Positions 39,638 through 47,618 of a DNA stretch of 64,000 nt are shown in pieces (position 1 is the first letter of the stretch; every line of letters starts with the position of its first letter). Below the pieces are notes generated by a model. It had not been told where the DNA came from and did no database searches. It worked only from the letters and a program-made list of their open reading frames with translations. A program made the position numbers and the translations under genes. The stretch comes from an uncultured Ruminococcus sp. (GTDB lineage: Bacteria; Bacillota; Clostridia; Oscillospirales; Acutalibacteraceae), in assembly GCA_902777275.1 (NCBI GenBank), contig CACYTI010000004.1, forward strand, positions 47,021 through 111,020. Direction: 5' to 3'.

Positions 39638-41370
39638 TGCTTAACCCGAATGAAATAGAGTTTGTTCCCAATGAAATAATGAAGCTGTTCCGCACGCTTG
39701 AGCTTGATGTTCTGAGCGATCTTGCCGAACGCATAGCGGTGAATATGGATATTTCACGCGCGGCGGACTGGGAGATCTACCGGCTGTATGAGCTTGGCGT
39801 TGCCAAAGAGGTCATAAAGCGGCACATACGCCGCGCTCTGCGGCTCTCAGGCGAAGAAATCGACAGGATATATGATAATATTCTCGCCGAGGATTACGCG
39901 CGGTATGAGCCGATTTACAGGCAGGCGGGCAAATCCTTTATCCCGTACCGCGAGAACAAACAGCTCCAACAGCTTGTCAGCGGCATGAAAGAGCAAACGA
40001 AGGGCGAATTTAAAAATATAACTCAGTCGCTCGGCTTCGCGGTGAAGAACGCCGACGGCACAAATACATTTCTTCCTGCCGCGAAGTTTTATCAAAAGAC
40101 GCTCGACAACGCGGCGGCGGGTATGCTCAGCGGAGTTTACGATTATAACACGGTGATAAAACGCGCCGTAAAGGAAATGACCGGCAGCGGCTTGCGGGCT
40201 GTGGATTACTTCACAGAGCAGGGCGACGGAACCATGAAAACCCACACAAACCGCGTTGAGGTCGCCGCCCGCCGCGCTCTGATGACGGGCTTCAATCAGG
40301 TTGTCGCGAAGATAACCGAAGAGAACGCCGAACAGCTCGGCACGGATCACTTTGAGGTCACATATCACCGGGGAGCGCGACCGACGCACCAGCCGTGGCA
40401 AGGCAGAGTTTACACTAAAGACGAGCTTGTCACCGTCTGCGGCTACGGCGATGTAGCGGGCTTGAAGGGCGCGAACTGCTATCACGATTTTCACCTGTTT
40501 TTTCCGGGAATTTCAAAGCGGCTCTACACGGACGAAGAACTTGACCGCATGAACGCCGAGGAGAACACGCCGAAAAAATACGGCGATAAGGAATACACCG
40601 TTTACGAAGCGTTACAGCGTCAGCGGCGCATTGAAACCGCTCTGAGAAAAAAGCGCGAGGAAATCTCCCTGCTTGAAAAGGGCGGCGCTAACGAGGACGA
40701 TATACTCGCCGCCAAAGCAAAATATCACGCTCTCAGCAGCGAATACTCACAGTTTTCAAAGGCGATGAACCTTCCGCAGCAGCGCGAGAGAATAAGCATT
40801 GACGGCAGAAAGGGCGTTGATGTGAGCTTTGGTACACAAACGGGAACAAATGATCCGAAGCAAACTATATCGTCTGAGCCTATATCCAAAAATAACGCGC
40901 AAAAAGAAGATCCACCGATAAATGGTGTTGATGTTAAGGCGGAATATGATAAAAACGCTACGCCGGGCAAGGGTAATATCACTTATGATGATAATTACGA
41001 TAAAGCAGCACACAAAATAGAGATAGATTTTGCTGACTGGTTGCACGAAAAATATGGCGGAAAAATTCATTTGCTTGAGGAAACAAATAAAAATAATATT
41101 AAGACGCCTGACTATTTATGGAATAGTCAAATGTGGGATTTAAAATGTATTTCTTCAGAGGAGGCCGCTGACAGTGCTATTCGCAAAGGGTACAAACAGA
41201 TTATAGAAAATCCCGGTGGTTTGTTTCTAAATTGCGGTGAAAATGAAATATCATTTGATGTTCTGCATAAAATAATTCATAAGAGGGCTATCAGATGTAA
41301 TCTCATTTCGTTTGATGTCATGGTAATTAGCAAAGGAGAAGTGATTGAGGTTTTAAGGTATAAAAAATGA
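39637..41370 (+). CDS. Phage minor capsid protein with C-terminal CdiA-CT-like nuclease domain
   Basis: 577 residues. Residues ~1-330 form a Phage_min_cap2 protein: HTNRVEVAARRALMTGFNQVV, then YHRGARPTHQPWQGRVYT and GANCYHDFHLFFPG. After a coiled, low-complexity linker (to ~435) comes a 140-residue domain read as a CdiA C-terminal nuclease: IDFADWLHEKYGG, KTPDYLWNSQMWDLK (a PD-x7-DxK core) and NPGGLFLNCG. CdiA-CT domains cleave tRNA or DNA in rival cells. The linker/tail has lower GC than the rest of the gene, a sign of recent exchange. Whether it is injected or acts in the host is unknown. Confidence 0.85.
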   Translation: MLNPNEIEFVPNEIMKLFRTLELDVLSDLAERIAVNMDISRAADWEIYRLYELGVAKEVIKRHIRRALRLSGEEIDRIYDNILAEDYARYEPIYRQAGKSFIPYRENKQLQQLVSGMKEQTKGEFKNITQSLGFAVKNADGTNTFLPAAKFYQKTLDNAAAGMLSGVYDYNTVIKRAVKEMTGSGLRAVDYFTEQGDGTMKTHTNRVEVAARRALMTGFNQVVAKITEENAEQLGTDHFEVTYHRGARPTHQPWQGRVYTKDELVTVCGYGDVAGLKGANCYHDFHLFFPGISKRLYTDEELDRMNAEENTPKKYGDKEYTVYEALQRQRRIETALRKKREEISLLEKGGANEDDILAAKAKYHALSSEYSQFSKAMNLPQQRERISIDGRKGVDVSFGTQTGTNDPKQTISSEPISKNNAQKEDPPINGVDVKAEYDKNATPGKGNITYDDNYDKAAHKIEIDFADWLHEKYGGKIHLLEETNKNNIKTPDYLWNSQMWDLKCISSEEAADSAIRKGYKQIIENPGGLFLNCGENEISFDVLHKIIHKRAIRCNLISFDVMVISKGEVIEVLRYKK

Positions 41371-41410
41371 GGCACCCCCCCGCCAGATAAGGGCAGAGGT
41401 TTGCCTCATT
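41366..41410. other. Hairpin between toxin-like capsid gene and small ORF
   Basis: A 9-bp stem (AATGAGGCA/TGCCTCATT, 41366-41374 and 41402-41410) includes the stop codon of the capsid gene. There is no T-run after it, so it looks more like an mRNA-processing or protection element than a terminator. A second short AGGA/TCCT hairpin follows at 41413-41427. Confidence 0.45.
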
Positions 41411-41479
41411 GCAGGATTATCTCCTACATTATTATTATATGAAATTATTAAGGAAAAGTCAATCATTTAGGAGAAATTT

Positions 41480-41611
41480 ATGGATAATAAAAAGCTTCCG
41501 CTCGTTGATGATTTAAAAACTATAATCTTTGATTTCGAGCACGGAAAAGTTACAATCAACGATTTTGACGTTGGGCATTGCACTGAGGTAAGTGTAATTT
41601 ATAAAAAATAA
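41480..41611 (+). CDS. Small ORF (43 aa) behind the capsid/CdiA-CT fusion
   Basis: ATG 41480 is preceded by TTAGGAGAAATTT. The 43-residue acidic peptide (LKTIIFDFEHGKVTINDFD) is not recognised. It occupies the place where an immunity gene would be expected, but it is shorter than known CdiI proteins. A 43-codon ORF with a different sequence lies at the same place in the first prophage (1237). GC is lower than in flanking head genes. Confidence 0.55.
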   Translation: MDNKKLPLVDDLKTIIFDFEHGKVTINDFDVGHCTEVSVIYKK

Positions 41612-41679
41612 TCATTGGCAAATAACGGCAGGAATCGGCAATGAATCAATAATCTTAGTCAAGAAGAAATTCAATAACT

Positions 41680-41716
41680 AATGCGTTGTATCAGCACGGT
41701 ACAGCGCATTTTTTAT
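41680..41716 (+). terminator. Terminator closing the capsid-effector cassette
   Basis: AATGCG-x-TGTA pairs with TACA-x-CGCATT around a 9-base loop and is followed by TTTTTTAT. The same arrangement (small ORF, terminator, leader stem, next head gene) is found at 1374. Confidence 0.72.
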
Positions 41717-41800
41717 ACCCACATTACCCCGCCAAAGGTCATTTGGCTCACTTTCAGCCGCAGGCGGAGCGGCATACAAATCACGCAGAAAGGACAGCAT

Positions 41801-42376
41801 ATGAAGAACATACACGACATTTTGAAGGGCTTCGGCATCGAAATTCCCGAGGACAAGAAATCAGAGTTTGACAAAGCGGTAACGGAAAATTACAAGACCG
41901 CCGCAGAGGCGGACAAGCTCAGAACCGCGCGCGACAACTACAAATCGCAGCTTGACACGGCGACCGAACAGCTCAAAGCCTTTGAAGGCGTTGACGTCAA
42001 AGACCTGCAAGGCAAAATCACCGAGCTGAACGGTCAGCTTGCGACCCAGAAAGCCGACTTTGAAAAGCAGCTTGCCGACCGCGACTTTGACGACCTTCTC
42101 AACGGCGCTATTTCCGGCTGCAAGGCGAAGAACGTCAAGGCTGTACGCGCTCTGCTCGACCTTGAAGCTATAAAGGCGAGCAAGAATCAGTCAGCCGACA
42201 TCGCAGACGCACTCAAGAAGGTCAAGGAAGAAAACGACTATCTGTTTGAGTCCGACGAGCCGATCGATAACCCGGATTATGTCGGAAAAACCTCCGGTAA
42301 GGGCGCGGTGAAAACCGTTGCTGACCTCGATAAGATGTCTTTTGAGGAGTACAGAAAATACCGGCAGGAAAACTAA
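41801..42376 (+). CDS. Phage scaffold protein (GP20-like)
   Basis: ATG 41801 after GAAAGGACAG. 191 residues: a helical, charged N-terminal half (ILKGFGIEIPEDKKSEFDK), a coiled coil and a C-terminal tail EEYRKYRQEN. It matches phage minor structural protein GP20 / scaffold family. An upstream open extension is part of the leader and is not used. Coat gene follows in 18 bases. Confidence 0.85.
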   Translation: MKNIHDILKGFGIEIPEDKKSEFDKAVTENYKTAAEADKLRTARDNYKSQLDTATEQLKAFEGVDVKDLQGKITELNGQLATQKADFEKQLADRDFDDLLNGAISGCKAKNVKAVRALLDLEAIKASKNQSADIADALKKVKEENDYLFESDEPIDNPDYVGKTSGKGAVKTVADLDKMSFEEYRKYRQEN

Positions 42377-42394
42377 TGAAAGGAAAGATGATTT

Positions 42395-43489
42395 ATGTCT
42401 AACACTCTTTTAACCCCGAGCATTATCGCCAACGAGGCGCTTATGCAGCTTGTCAGCAACCTCACAATGGCGAATCTCGTTCACCGCGACTACTCCAAGG
42501 AGTTTGTAAAGGTGGGCGATACCATCACCGTCCGCAAGCCCGCGAAGTTTGTGGCGAAGAATTTCACCGGCACGACCTCGGTTCAGGATATCACCGAGGG
42601 CAGCGTAGCCGTGAAAATGGACAGGTACCGCGATATCACGGTAGCCGTCACCTCAAAGCAGCTCACCCTTGATATCAAGGACTTTTCCGAGCAGGTGGTC
42701 AAGCCCGCAATGACGGCTATCGCTCAGGCGGTAGACACCGACCTGATCACCGTCGGAATCGAGAAAGCGGGAAAGACCGCTTCCGTTTCCGGTACTCCCG
42801 TTATAGACGATATCGCAAGCGTCGGCAAGGCGCTCGACATCGCCAAAGCCCCGCGTCAGGACCGCCGTCTCGTGCTGCCTCCGACCATTCTATATAAGTA
42901 CAACACGCTCGACAATTTTGCCAAGCAGTGCTATAAGGGCGATTCTCAGGCGCTCAAGGAAAGCGAGATCGGCAGGGTCTACACCTGCGATACCTTTATG
43001 TCGCAGAACTGCCCCGAGAATCAGAGCGCGACGCCCGGCACTGCCACCGCGTATAAGGTCACAGGCACTGCCGACGCGACTCAGTTCACCGTTTCCGACG
43101 GTTCCGCCGCGACCGGCACGATAAAAGAGGGCGACCAGCTCATTGTCAACGGCTATCTTTACACCGTCACCGAGGATCTGACTCTCGTCAGCGGAGCGGG
43201 CACACTCAAGGTAGATCAGAACCTCCCCGCCACGATCTCAACCGCTGTTTCCGCGAAGCTCATCAAAAAGGCGCACGCCCTCGGCTTCCACCGCAACGGA
43301 CTCGCGCTCGTCACCCGTCAGCTTGAACTTCCGATGGGCGCTGCAAAGGCTGCTATCGCTTCCGCCGACGGTCTCGCGGTCAGAGTCGTGTTCGATTACG
43401 ACGCGTCCACCAAGACGGATAAAATCAGCTTTGATATCATCTACGGTATCAAAGAGCTCGACCCAAATTTGCTTGTTGACTTCTCATAA
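42395..43489 (+). CDS. Major capsid protein, P22 coat-like
   Basis: 364 residues starting MSNTLLTPSIIANEALMQL, the standard start of P22-coat-family (gp5) proteins in Firmicutes siphoviruses. A DTITVRKPAKFVAKNF block and a long beta-rich insertion (~205-290), rich in Thr/Ala/Gly, follow; insertions at this place are Ig- or I-domain-like decorations. HK97-fold expected. GAAAGGAAAG lies before the ATG. Confidence 0.88.
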   Translation: MSNTLLTPSIIANEALMQLVSNLTMANLVHRDYSKEFVKVGDTITVRKPAKFVAKNFTGTTSVQDITEGSVAVKMDRYRDITVAVTSKQLTLDIKDFSEQVVKPAMTAIAQAVDTDLITVGIEKAGKTASVSGTPVIDDIASVGKALDIAKAPRQDRRLVLPPTILYKYNTLDNFAKQCYKGDSQALKESEIGRVYTCDTFMSQNCPENQSATPGTATAYKVTGTADATQFTVSDGSAATGTIKEGDQLIVNGYLYTVTEDLTLVSGAGTLKVDQNLPATISTAVSAKLIKKAHALGFHRNGLALVTRQLELPMGAAKAAIASADGLAVRVVFDYDASTKTDKISFDIIYGIKELDPNLLVDFS

Positions 43490-43501
43490 GGAGTGATAAT
43501 C

Positions 43502-43876
43502 GTGACAGAGTACGCGGATACTGATTTTTACACAATCACATATTGCGAGTATAACGAGCCGATTATCCCCATTGAGTTATTTGGATTATATGCGAAAAAA
43601 GCGAGCGCGAGTATCAACCGGTATACCTTCGGAAATATCGGCGAGGAAGTTCCCGAAGCCGTGAAGCTATGCTGCTGCGATTTGGCGGAAGCGCTTTATA
43701 ACATCGACAGCAGAGTCTCAGGAAGCGGCGTTACTTCCGAGAAGGTCGGCGATGTAACCGTGAACTACGAAAGCGGCGAGCTAAGGCGGCAGAATTTACC
43801 GAAAACGGTCAGGTCGATCATCTATTCGTGGCTTGCCGATACGGGACTGTTGCACCGGGGCGGTGATTTATGCTGA
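43502..43876 (+). CDS. Head-tail connector protein (gp6/gp15-like)
   Basis: GTG 43502 after AAGGAGTGATAATC. 124 residues, helical, with LCCCDLAEALY and a QNLPKTVRSIIYSWL end, as in adaptor proteins placed after the coat gene. Overlaps the next gene. Confidence 0.7.
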   Translation: MTEYADTDFYTITYCEYNEPIIPIELFGLYAKKASASINRYTFGNIGEEVPEAVKLCCCDLAEALYNIDSRVSGSGVTSEKVGDVTVNYESGELRRQNLPKTVRSIIYSWLADTGLLHRGGDLC

Positions 43877-44274
43877 CGAACGAAAGCTGCACGCTGTACA
43901 TCAAAAGCGGGAACGGCTTTGACCGTTATTACATCCCGCGTTGCCATTGGCAGGAAAGCAAGGCGGCGAACGTGCTTAAAAGCGGCATGACGAACGCGGA
44001 CGGCTTGACGGTCTACATCTTCGAGAAGGACATAAGCGGCGAATTGAAACCGCTGCTTTCCGCCCGCAGACAAGCCGCTGAGGACATGATCGTGCGAGGC
44101 GAATGTAATTTCACCTTTGACAATACAACGCCGCAGAGCGCGTCTCAGAGCCTGAAAGCGTTCAACGCCGCTTACGACGCGCACACGGTGATGTCGCTCG
44201 ACAAGCTGCTCTACGGCGGCGAAAGCCTGCGGCACTTCAAAATATCCGCAAACCGCAAAACCGCCGCGAGGTGA
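43870..44274 (+). CDS. Phage head-closure-region protein
   Basis: 134 residues; RYYIPRCHWQESKA near the start and ARRQAAEDMIVRGEC in the middle match the conserved protein at the head-completion place in this phage type (DUF6751-like). It overlaps the connector by 7 bases. Probable stopper. Confidence 0.65.
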   Translation: MLTNESCTLYIKSGNGFDRYYIPRCHWQESKAANVLKSGMTNADGLTVYIFEKDISGELKPLLSARRQAAEDMIVRGECNFTFDNTTPQSASQSLKAFNAAYDAHTVMSLDKLLYGGESLRHFKISANRKTAAR

Positions 44275-44278
44275 GCGC

Positions 44279-44752
44279 ATGGAGATAAAGCAGCCCAAGA
44301 ATCTTGTTTACAACGGCGTTTTTGAGTTCAAGTGGAGCGCGGACTTCGGCTCGGCTATGAGCAGCCGCTTCAACAAGGCGCAGGAGTTCATTGACAGCGA
44401 GTGTATGCGCCTCATGGTTCCCTATACTCCGCGCAGGAACGGATTGCTTGAGGAAAGTGTCAAGCTCGGCACCGTGATCGGCAGCGGTACGTTGAGGTAT
44501 CTTTCGCCCTACGCGCGATATCTCTACTACGGCGAGGTTTACGGTCCGAACATACCGATTTTTGAAGGCGAACAGCTTGTTGGTTTTTTTAGCCCGCCCG
44601 GTCAGAAGAAACACCCCACGGGGCGGGAAATGCAGTACGACACAAGCCGACACCCGCAGGCGGGCAAGCTGTGGTTCGAGCGTATGAAAGCCGACCATAA
44701 GGACGATATTCTTGACGGCGCGGCAAAAATCGCGGGAGGAGTTGCAAAATGA
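44279..44752 (+). CDS. Minor capsid / head-tail joining protein
   Basis: 157 residues of the Minor_capsid_2-like family (HK97 gp10 analogue): RFNKAQEFIDSECMRLMVPYTPRRNGLL, a YARYLYYGEVYGPNIP block and a RHPQAGKLWFERMK end are typical. It probably joins head and tail. Overlaps the next start by 4 bases. Confidence 0.78.
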   Translation: MEIKQPKNLVYNGVFEFKWSADFGSAMSSRFNKAQEFIDSECMRLMVPYTPRRNGLLEESVKLGTVIGSGTLRYLSPYARYLYYGEVYGPNIPIFEGEQLVGFFSPPGQKKHPTGREMQYDTSRHPQAGKLWFERMKADHKDDILDGAAKIAGGVAK

Positions 44753-45186
44753 ACATCATCGAAACCATGCAGGCGCTTTTGGGAAGCTTTCCGCAGATAA
44801 CCGCGCTCAACATCGACTATAACGGGAACGCGCCCGACGATTTCGGGCTTTATCCCACCGGCGACAAGCTTGTTAAGGAAGATGTTTTGGGAAATCAAAA
44901 GCGTAGTCACACCTTTATTTTGTACGCTGACTTCCAATCCTTCAACAACTATGACCGCCTGCAAAACAGCGGCACGCTGCTCAGTCTGCAATACTGGCTC
45001 GAAGAAAGCGCAGCAGATCAAACGGTCATTTCCGTTGTCAACGGCACCGAACGCAGCGGAAGGCTCGAAAAAATAACCTGCGCCAACGGAATGCTTTTCA
45101 ACATTCCCGACGGCAATTTAAACACGGCGGTGCGCTATCAGCTCCAAATCACCGCCGATTACACAATCGAAAGCGAGGAATTATAA
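44749..45186 (+). CDS. Tail terminator-like protein
   Basis: 145 residues of the phage capsid/minor_capsid_3 type that caps the tail tube: DDFGLYPTGDKLVKEDVLGN and FADYFQS-like YADFQSFNNYDR. Its place directly before the tail tube gene supports that call. Confidence 0.72.
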   Translation: MNIIETMQALLGSFPQITALNIDYNGNAPDDFGLYPTGDKLVKEDVLGNQKRSHTFILYADFQSFNNYDRLQNSGTLLSLQYWLEESAADQTVISVVNGTERSGRLEKITCANGMLFNIPDGNLNTAVRYQLQITADYTIESEEL

Positions 45187-45699
45187 ATGCCAGACCCCAC
45201 ACCAACCCCTGTTGGAAAGCTCAAAAGAAGTTATCTGCTTCATTTCATCGACTCAACCTTCGGCGGACAGAGCCCCAGTTGGTTCCTGATCGGCAGGGAT
45301 ATCGAGGACATGAGCGTTGAGCTTAATCCTGACACCTCAATTAAAAAGAACATTCTCGACCAAACCGTCGCCGAGGACAACGGCTATGAGCCGAGCATTT
45401 CGGCGGACACATACTACGCCAACACAGGCGACGCTATTTACAGCAAACTCAAGGACATCGCCATGAACCGCAAGACCGGCGAGGACTGCGCTACAAAGGT
45501 CATGGAAGTCATTATCGACGACGACGGTTCCTCTCACTCTGCGTGGGTCGAGGACTGCGTCGTAAAGCCCCAGAGCTACGGCGGCAGTCAGGGCGCGGTG
45601 AACATTCCGTTCAACATCTATTTCAACGGCAACCGCACCGTAGGCACCGCCGCTAAAACAGGAACACCCGCAGCGTGGGCGTTTACACCCGCGTCGTAA
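45187..45699 (+). CDS. Major tail tube protein
   Basis: 170 residues, beta-rich, starting directly after the terminator-like gene's stop. LLHFIDSTFGGQSPSWFLIGRDIEDMS-type start and a VVKPQSYGGSQGAVNIPF block are seen in major tail proteins of Clostridia siphoviruses. Expected to polymerise around the tape measure. Confidence 0.8.
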   Translation: MPDPTPTPVGKLKRSYLLHFIDSTFGGQSPSWFLIGRDIEDMSVELNPDTSIKKNILDQTVAEDNGYEPSISADTYYANTGDAIYSKLKDIAMNRKTGEDCATKVMEVIIDDDGSSHSAWVEDCVVKPQSYGGSQGAVNIPFNIYFNGNRTVGTAAKTGTPAAWAFTPAS

Positions 45700-45752
45700 C
45701 ATCATGGGGACGGTCAGCCGCCGTCCCCGGTTAACCTGAAAGGTATGATTTT

Positions 45753-46181
45753 ATGAGAAATCTTAACATAAACAAGGGCTATAAAACCTACTCGATAAAC
45801 GAGGACGAAACCAACGTTATCACCGTCAAGACCACCGATTTCACGATTATTGACAGGCTGACTAAGGTCAAGGGCAATATTGCGAAAATCGTTAAGCAAA
45901 TGGAGTCGATCAGGGACGATGCCGAAGCGGAGGTTTATCTGGACGCTCTGAGCGAAGCGGACGCCAAGGTGAAAGCCGAGCTTGACGCGGTGTTTGACAG
46001 CCCGGTATCAAAAGCCGTGTTCGGCGACATGAATTGTCTTTCGTTTGCAGGCGGTCAGCCCGTCGCGCTGAATTTTCTCGAAGCGATTATTCCCGAAATT
46101 GAAAAGGATCTGAACGAGGAGCACAACGCCGCCGCTGAAAAAATCGGCAAATACACCGAAGCCGCGAAGCAGTTCAAATGA
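45753..46181 (+). CDS. Tail assembly chaperone
   Basis: 142 residues, mixed charge, with DFTIIDRLTKVKGNIAKIVKQ and a helical, alanine-rich C-terminus. Its position between tube and Gp15 fits the tail assembly chaperone (gpG-like). The next gene overlaps its end by 4 bases (ATGA), where programmed frameshift is sometimes seen, but no slippery run is evident. Confidence 0.72.
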   Translation: MRNLNINKGYKTYSINEDETNVITVKTTDFTIIDRLTKVKGNIAKIVKQMESIRDDAEAEVYLDALSEADAKVKAELDAVFDSPVSKAVFGDMNCLSFAGGQPVALNFLEAIIPEIEKDLNEEHNAAAEKIGKYTEAAKQFK

Positions 46182-46735
46182 TAGGGCTGCTGCCGAAAGC
46201 GCTGACGGTGAACGGCGAAGAATATACGATCCGCACCGATTACCGCGTCGCGCTGACGATATTTGAAGCGTACAACGACCCCGATTTATCACAGGCGGAC
46301 AAGGCTTTCGTCTGCCTTAACTGCCTTTATGAAACCGTGCCGCCGGATATCTCTGCCGCTCTCGAACAGGCGGCGTGGTTCCTCGACGGCGGCGCAAAGG
46401 TAAAGCTAAAGCAGCTTCCCGTCAAAACAATAGACTGGGAGCAGGACGAGGGCTTGATATTCCCCGAAATAAACAGAGCCGCAGGCGGCGAGGTTCGCGC
46501 CCTCGAATATCTGCATTGGTGGACGTTCTTGGGCTATTTCAGCTCAATGGGCGAATGTCTGTACTCTCAGGTGCTCAATATCCGCCAGAAACGCGCCAAG
46601 GGCAAGAAGCTTGAAAAGTGGGAGCAGGAGTTCTTCCGCTCGCACAAGGAGCTTATTGTGATCCGCGAAAAGCTCACAGCGGAGGAGCAAGCGGAGCTTG
46701 ACGCGGAGGAAGAATATATCAAAAGCTTATGTTGA
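46178..46735 (+). CDS. Bacteriophage Gp15 family protein
   Basis: 185 residues. FEAYNDPDLSQADKAFVCL and a WWTFLGYFSSMGECLYSQVLNIRQK block identify the Gp15 family, placed between chaperone and tape measure in many Firmicutes phages. Probably the extended chaperone. Its stop lies inside the -35 box of the moron promoter. Confidence 0.82.
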   Translation: MIGLLPKALTVNGEEYTIRTDYRVALTIFEAYNDPDLSQADKAFVCLNCLYETVPPDISAALEQAAWFLDGGAKVKLKQLPVKTIDWEQDEGLIFPEINRAAGGEVRALEYLHWWTFLGYFSSMGECLYSQVLNIRQKRAKGKKLEKWEQEFFRSHKELIVIREKLTAEEQAELDAEEEYIKSLC

Positions 46736-46760
46736 CAACTTCTTCTGATTTTGGTACTAT
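46732..46760 (+). promoter_or_regulatory. Moron promoter inside the tail module
   Basis: TTGACA (46732-46737), 17 bases, TACTAT (46755-46760). It overlaps the stop codon of the Gp15 gene and lies 30 bases before the ATG of the zinc-ribbon membrane protein. Confidence 0.78.
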
Positions 46761-46789
46761 TTAGTTATCAAATCTTTGGAGGTCGTTTT

Positions 46790-47512
46790 ATGTATTGCAA
46801 TCACTGCGGCGCAGATAATCCCGACGGCGCGACTTACTGCAATTATTGCGGTTCACCTATATCAGACGGTCAAAGCACCGAGCAAACCCCGCGTCAACAG
46901 CGACAAACAATAAGGAACAGCGAAATCATTGAGCTTGAAAGAATGATCCGCTATTTTTCGCAAAAGGCAGAACAATATTCAGAATATGACCGCCTGAACG
47001 CGGAAATCAATCGCTTTTCAAAAGGAAAACACCATGCGCTGCTTGTGTGGGGAATAATTGCGGCTGCACTTGGAGTTTTTGCCTTTTCGGCGTCGTCCTC
47101 TTCTTTGAATAACAACGCTCGCGGAATGGTTGCCTGCCTCTGTTTGCTACCGGGTGCGGGAATGATTGTCGGATATATTTTTTACGCCCGAAGCTTTAAC
47201 CGAAAAATTGACGGAATGATTTACAGGAAAAGTGAGCTTGAAGAAAAACTGCTTGAATATTACAATGACTTCGGCGCTTGCATTGTCGGAGCCGAGTATA
47301 CAAATCCTTCAAATCTCTCCGCTATTCAAAGCGTTATTCAGTCAGGACGCGCCGACACAATAAAAGAAGCGATCAATATCCTTACAGAAGATGCTTACCG
47401 GAATAATATGCAAAAATACGCCGCGCAAACCGCGCAAAATACAGCGTCAGCGGCGCGTGGAGCAAAAGCGGGTGCGATATTCGCCGCCGCAAACTTTTTC
47501 CTGAAAAAATAA
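46790..47512 (+). CDS. Zinc-ribbon membrane protein (moron)
   Basis: ATG 46790 after TTTGGAGGTCG. 240 residues: zinc ribbon CNHCGADNPDGATYCNYCG at the start, a charged helical stretch, two membrane helices (LLVWGIIAAALGVFAF and MVACLCLLPGAGMIVGYIF) and a long C-terminal helix ending in an Ala-rich part. The gene has a promoter and terminator of its own in the tail cluster, so it can be expressed in the lysogen. It is not needed for a tail. Possible roles: superinfection exclusion or host fitness. Confidence 0.8.
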   Translation: MYCNHCGADNPDGATYCNYCGSPISDGQSTEQTPRQQRQTIRNSEIIELERMIRYFSQKAEQYSEYDRLNAEINRFSKGKHHALLVWGIIAAALGVFAFSASSSSLNNNARGMVACLCLLPGAGMIVGYIFYARSFNRKIDGMIYRKSELEEKLLEYYNDFGACIVGAEYTNPSNLSAIQSVIQSGRADTIKEAINILTEDAYRNNMQKYAAQTAQNTASAARGAKAGAIFAAANFFLKK

Positions 47513-47520
47513 TATCTTTT

Positions 47521-47549
47521 AAGCCGCCCGTAACAGAGCGGCTTTTCTT
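47521..47549 (+). terminator. Moron terminator
   Basis: AAGCCGC/GCGGCTT 7-bp stem with a 10-base loop and TTTTCTT. Closes the moron unit before the tape measure gene. Confidence 0.75.
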
Positions 47550-47618
47550 ATGCGTACATCTCGCGTTTTCGTGAGTGTGCGCTATTTTTATACCTTCTTT
47601 CAGAAACGGGGTGATGAT

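Noticed and set aside
46160-46200. Programmed -1 frameshift between tail chaperone and Gp15
   Set aside because: The genes overlap by ATGA, but no X-XXY-YYZ slippery run is visible, and Gp15 has its own start.
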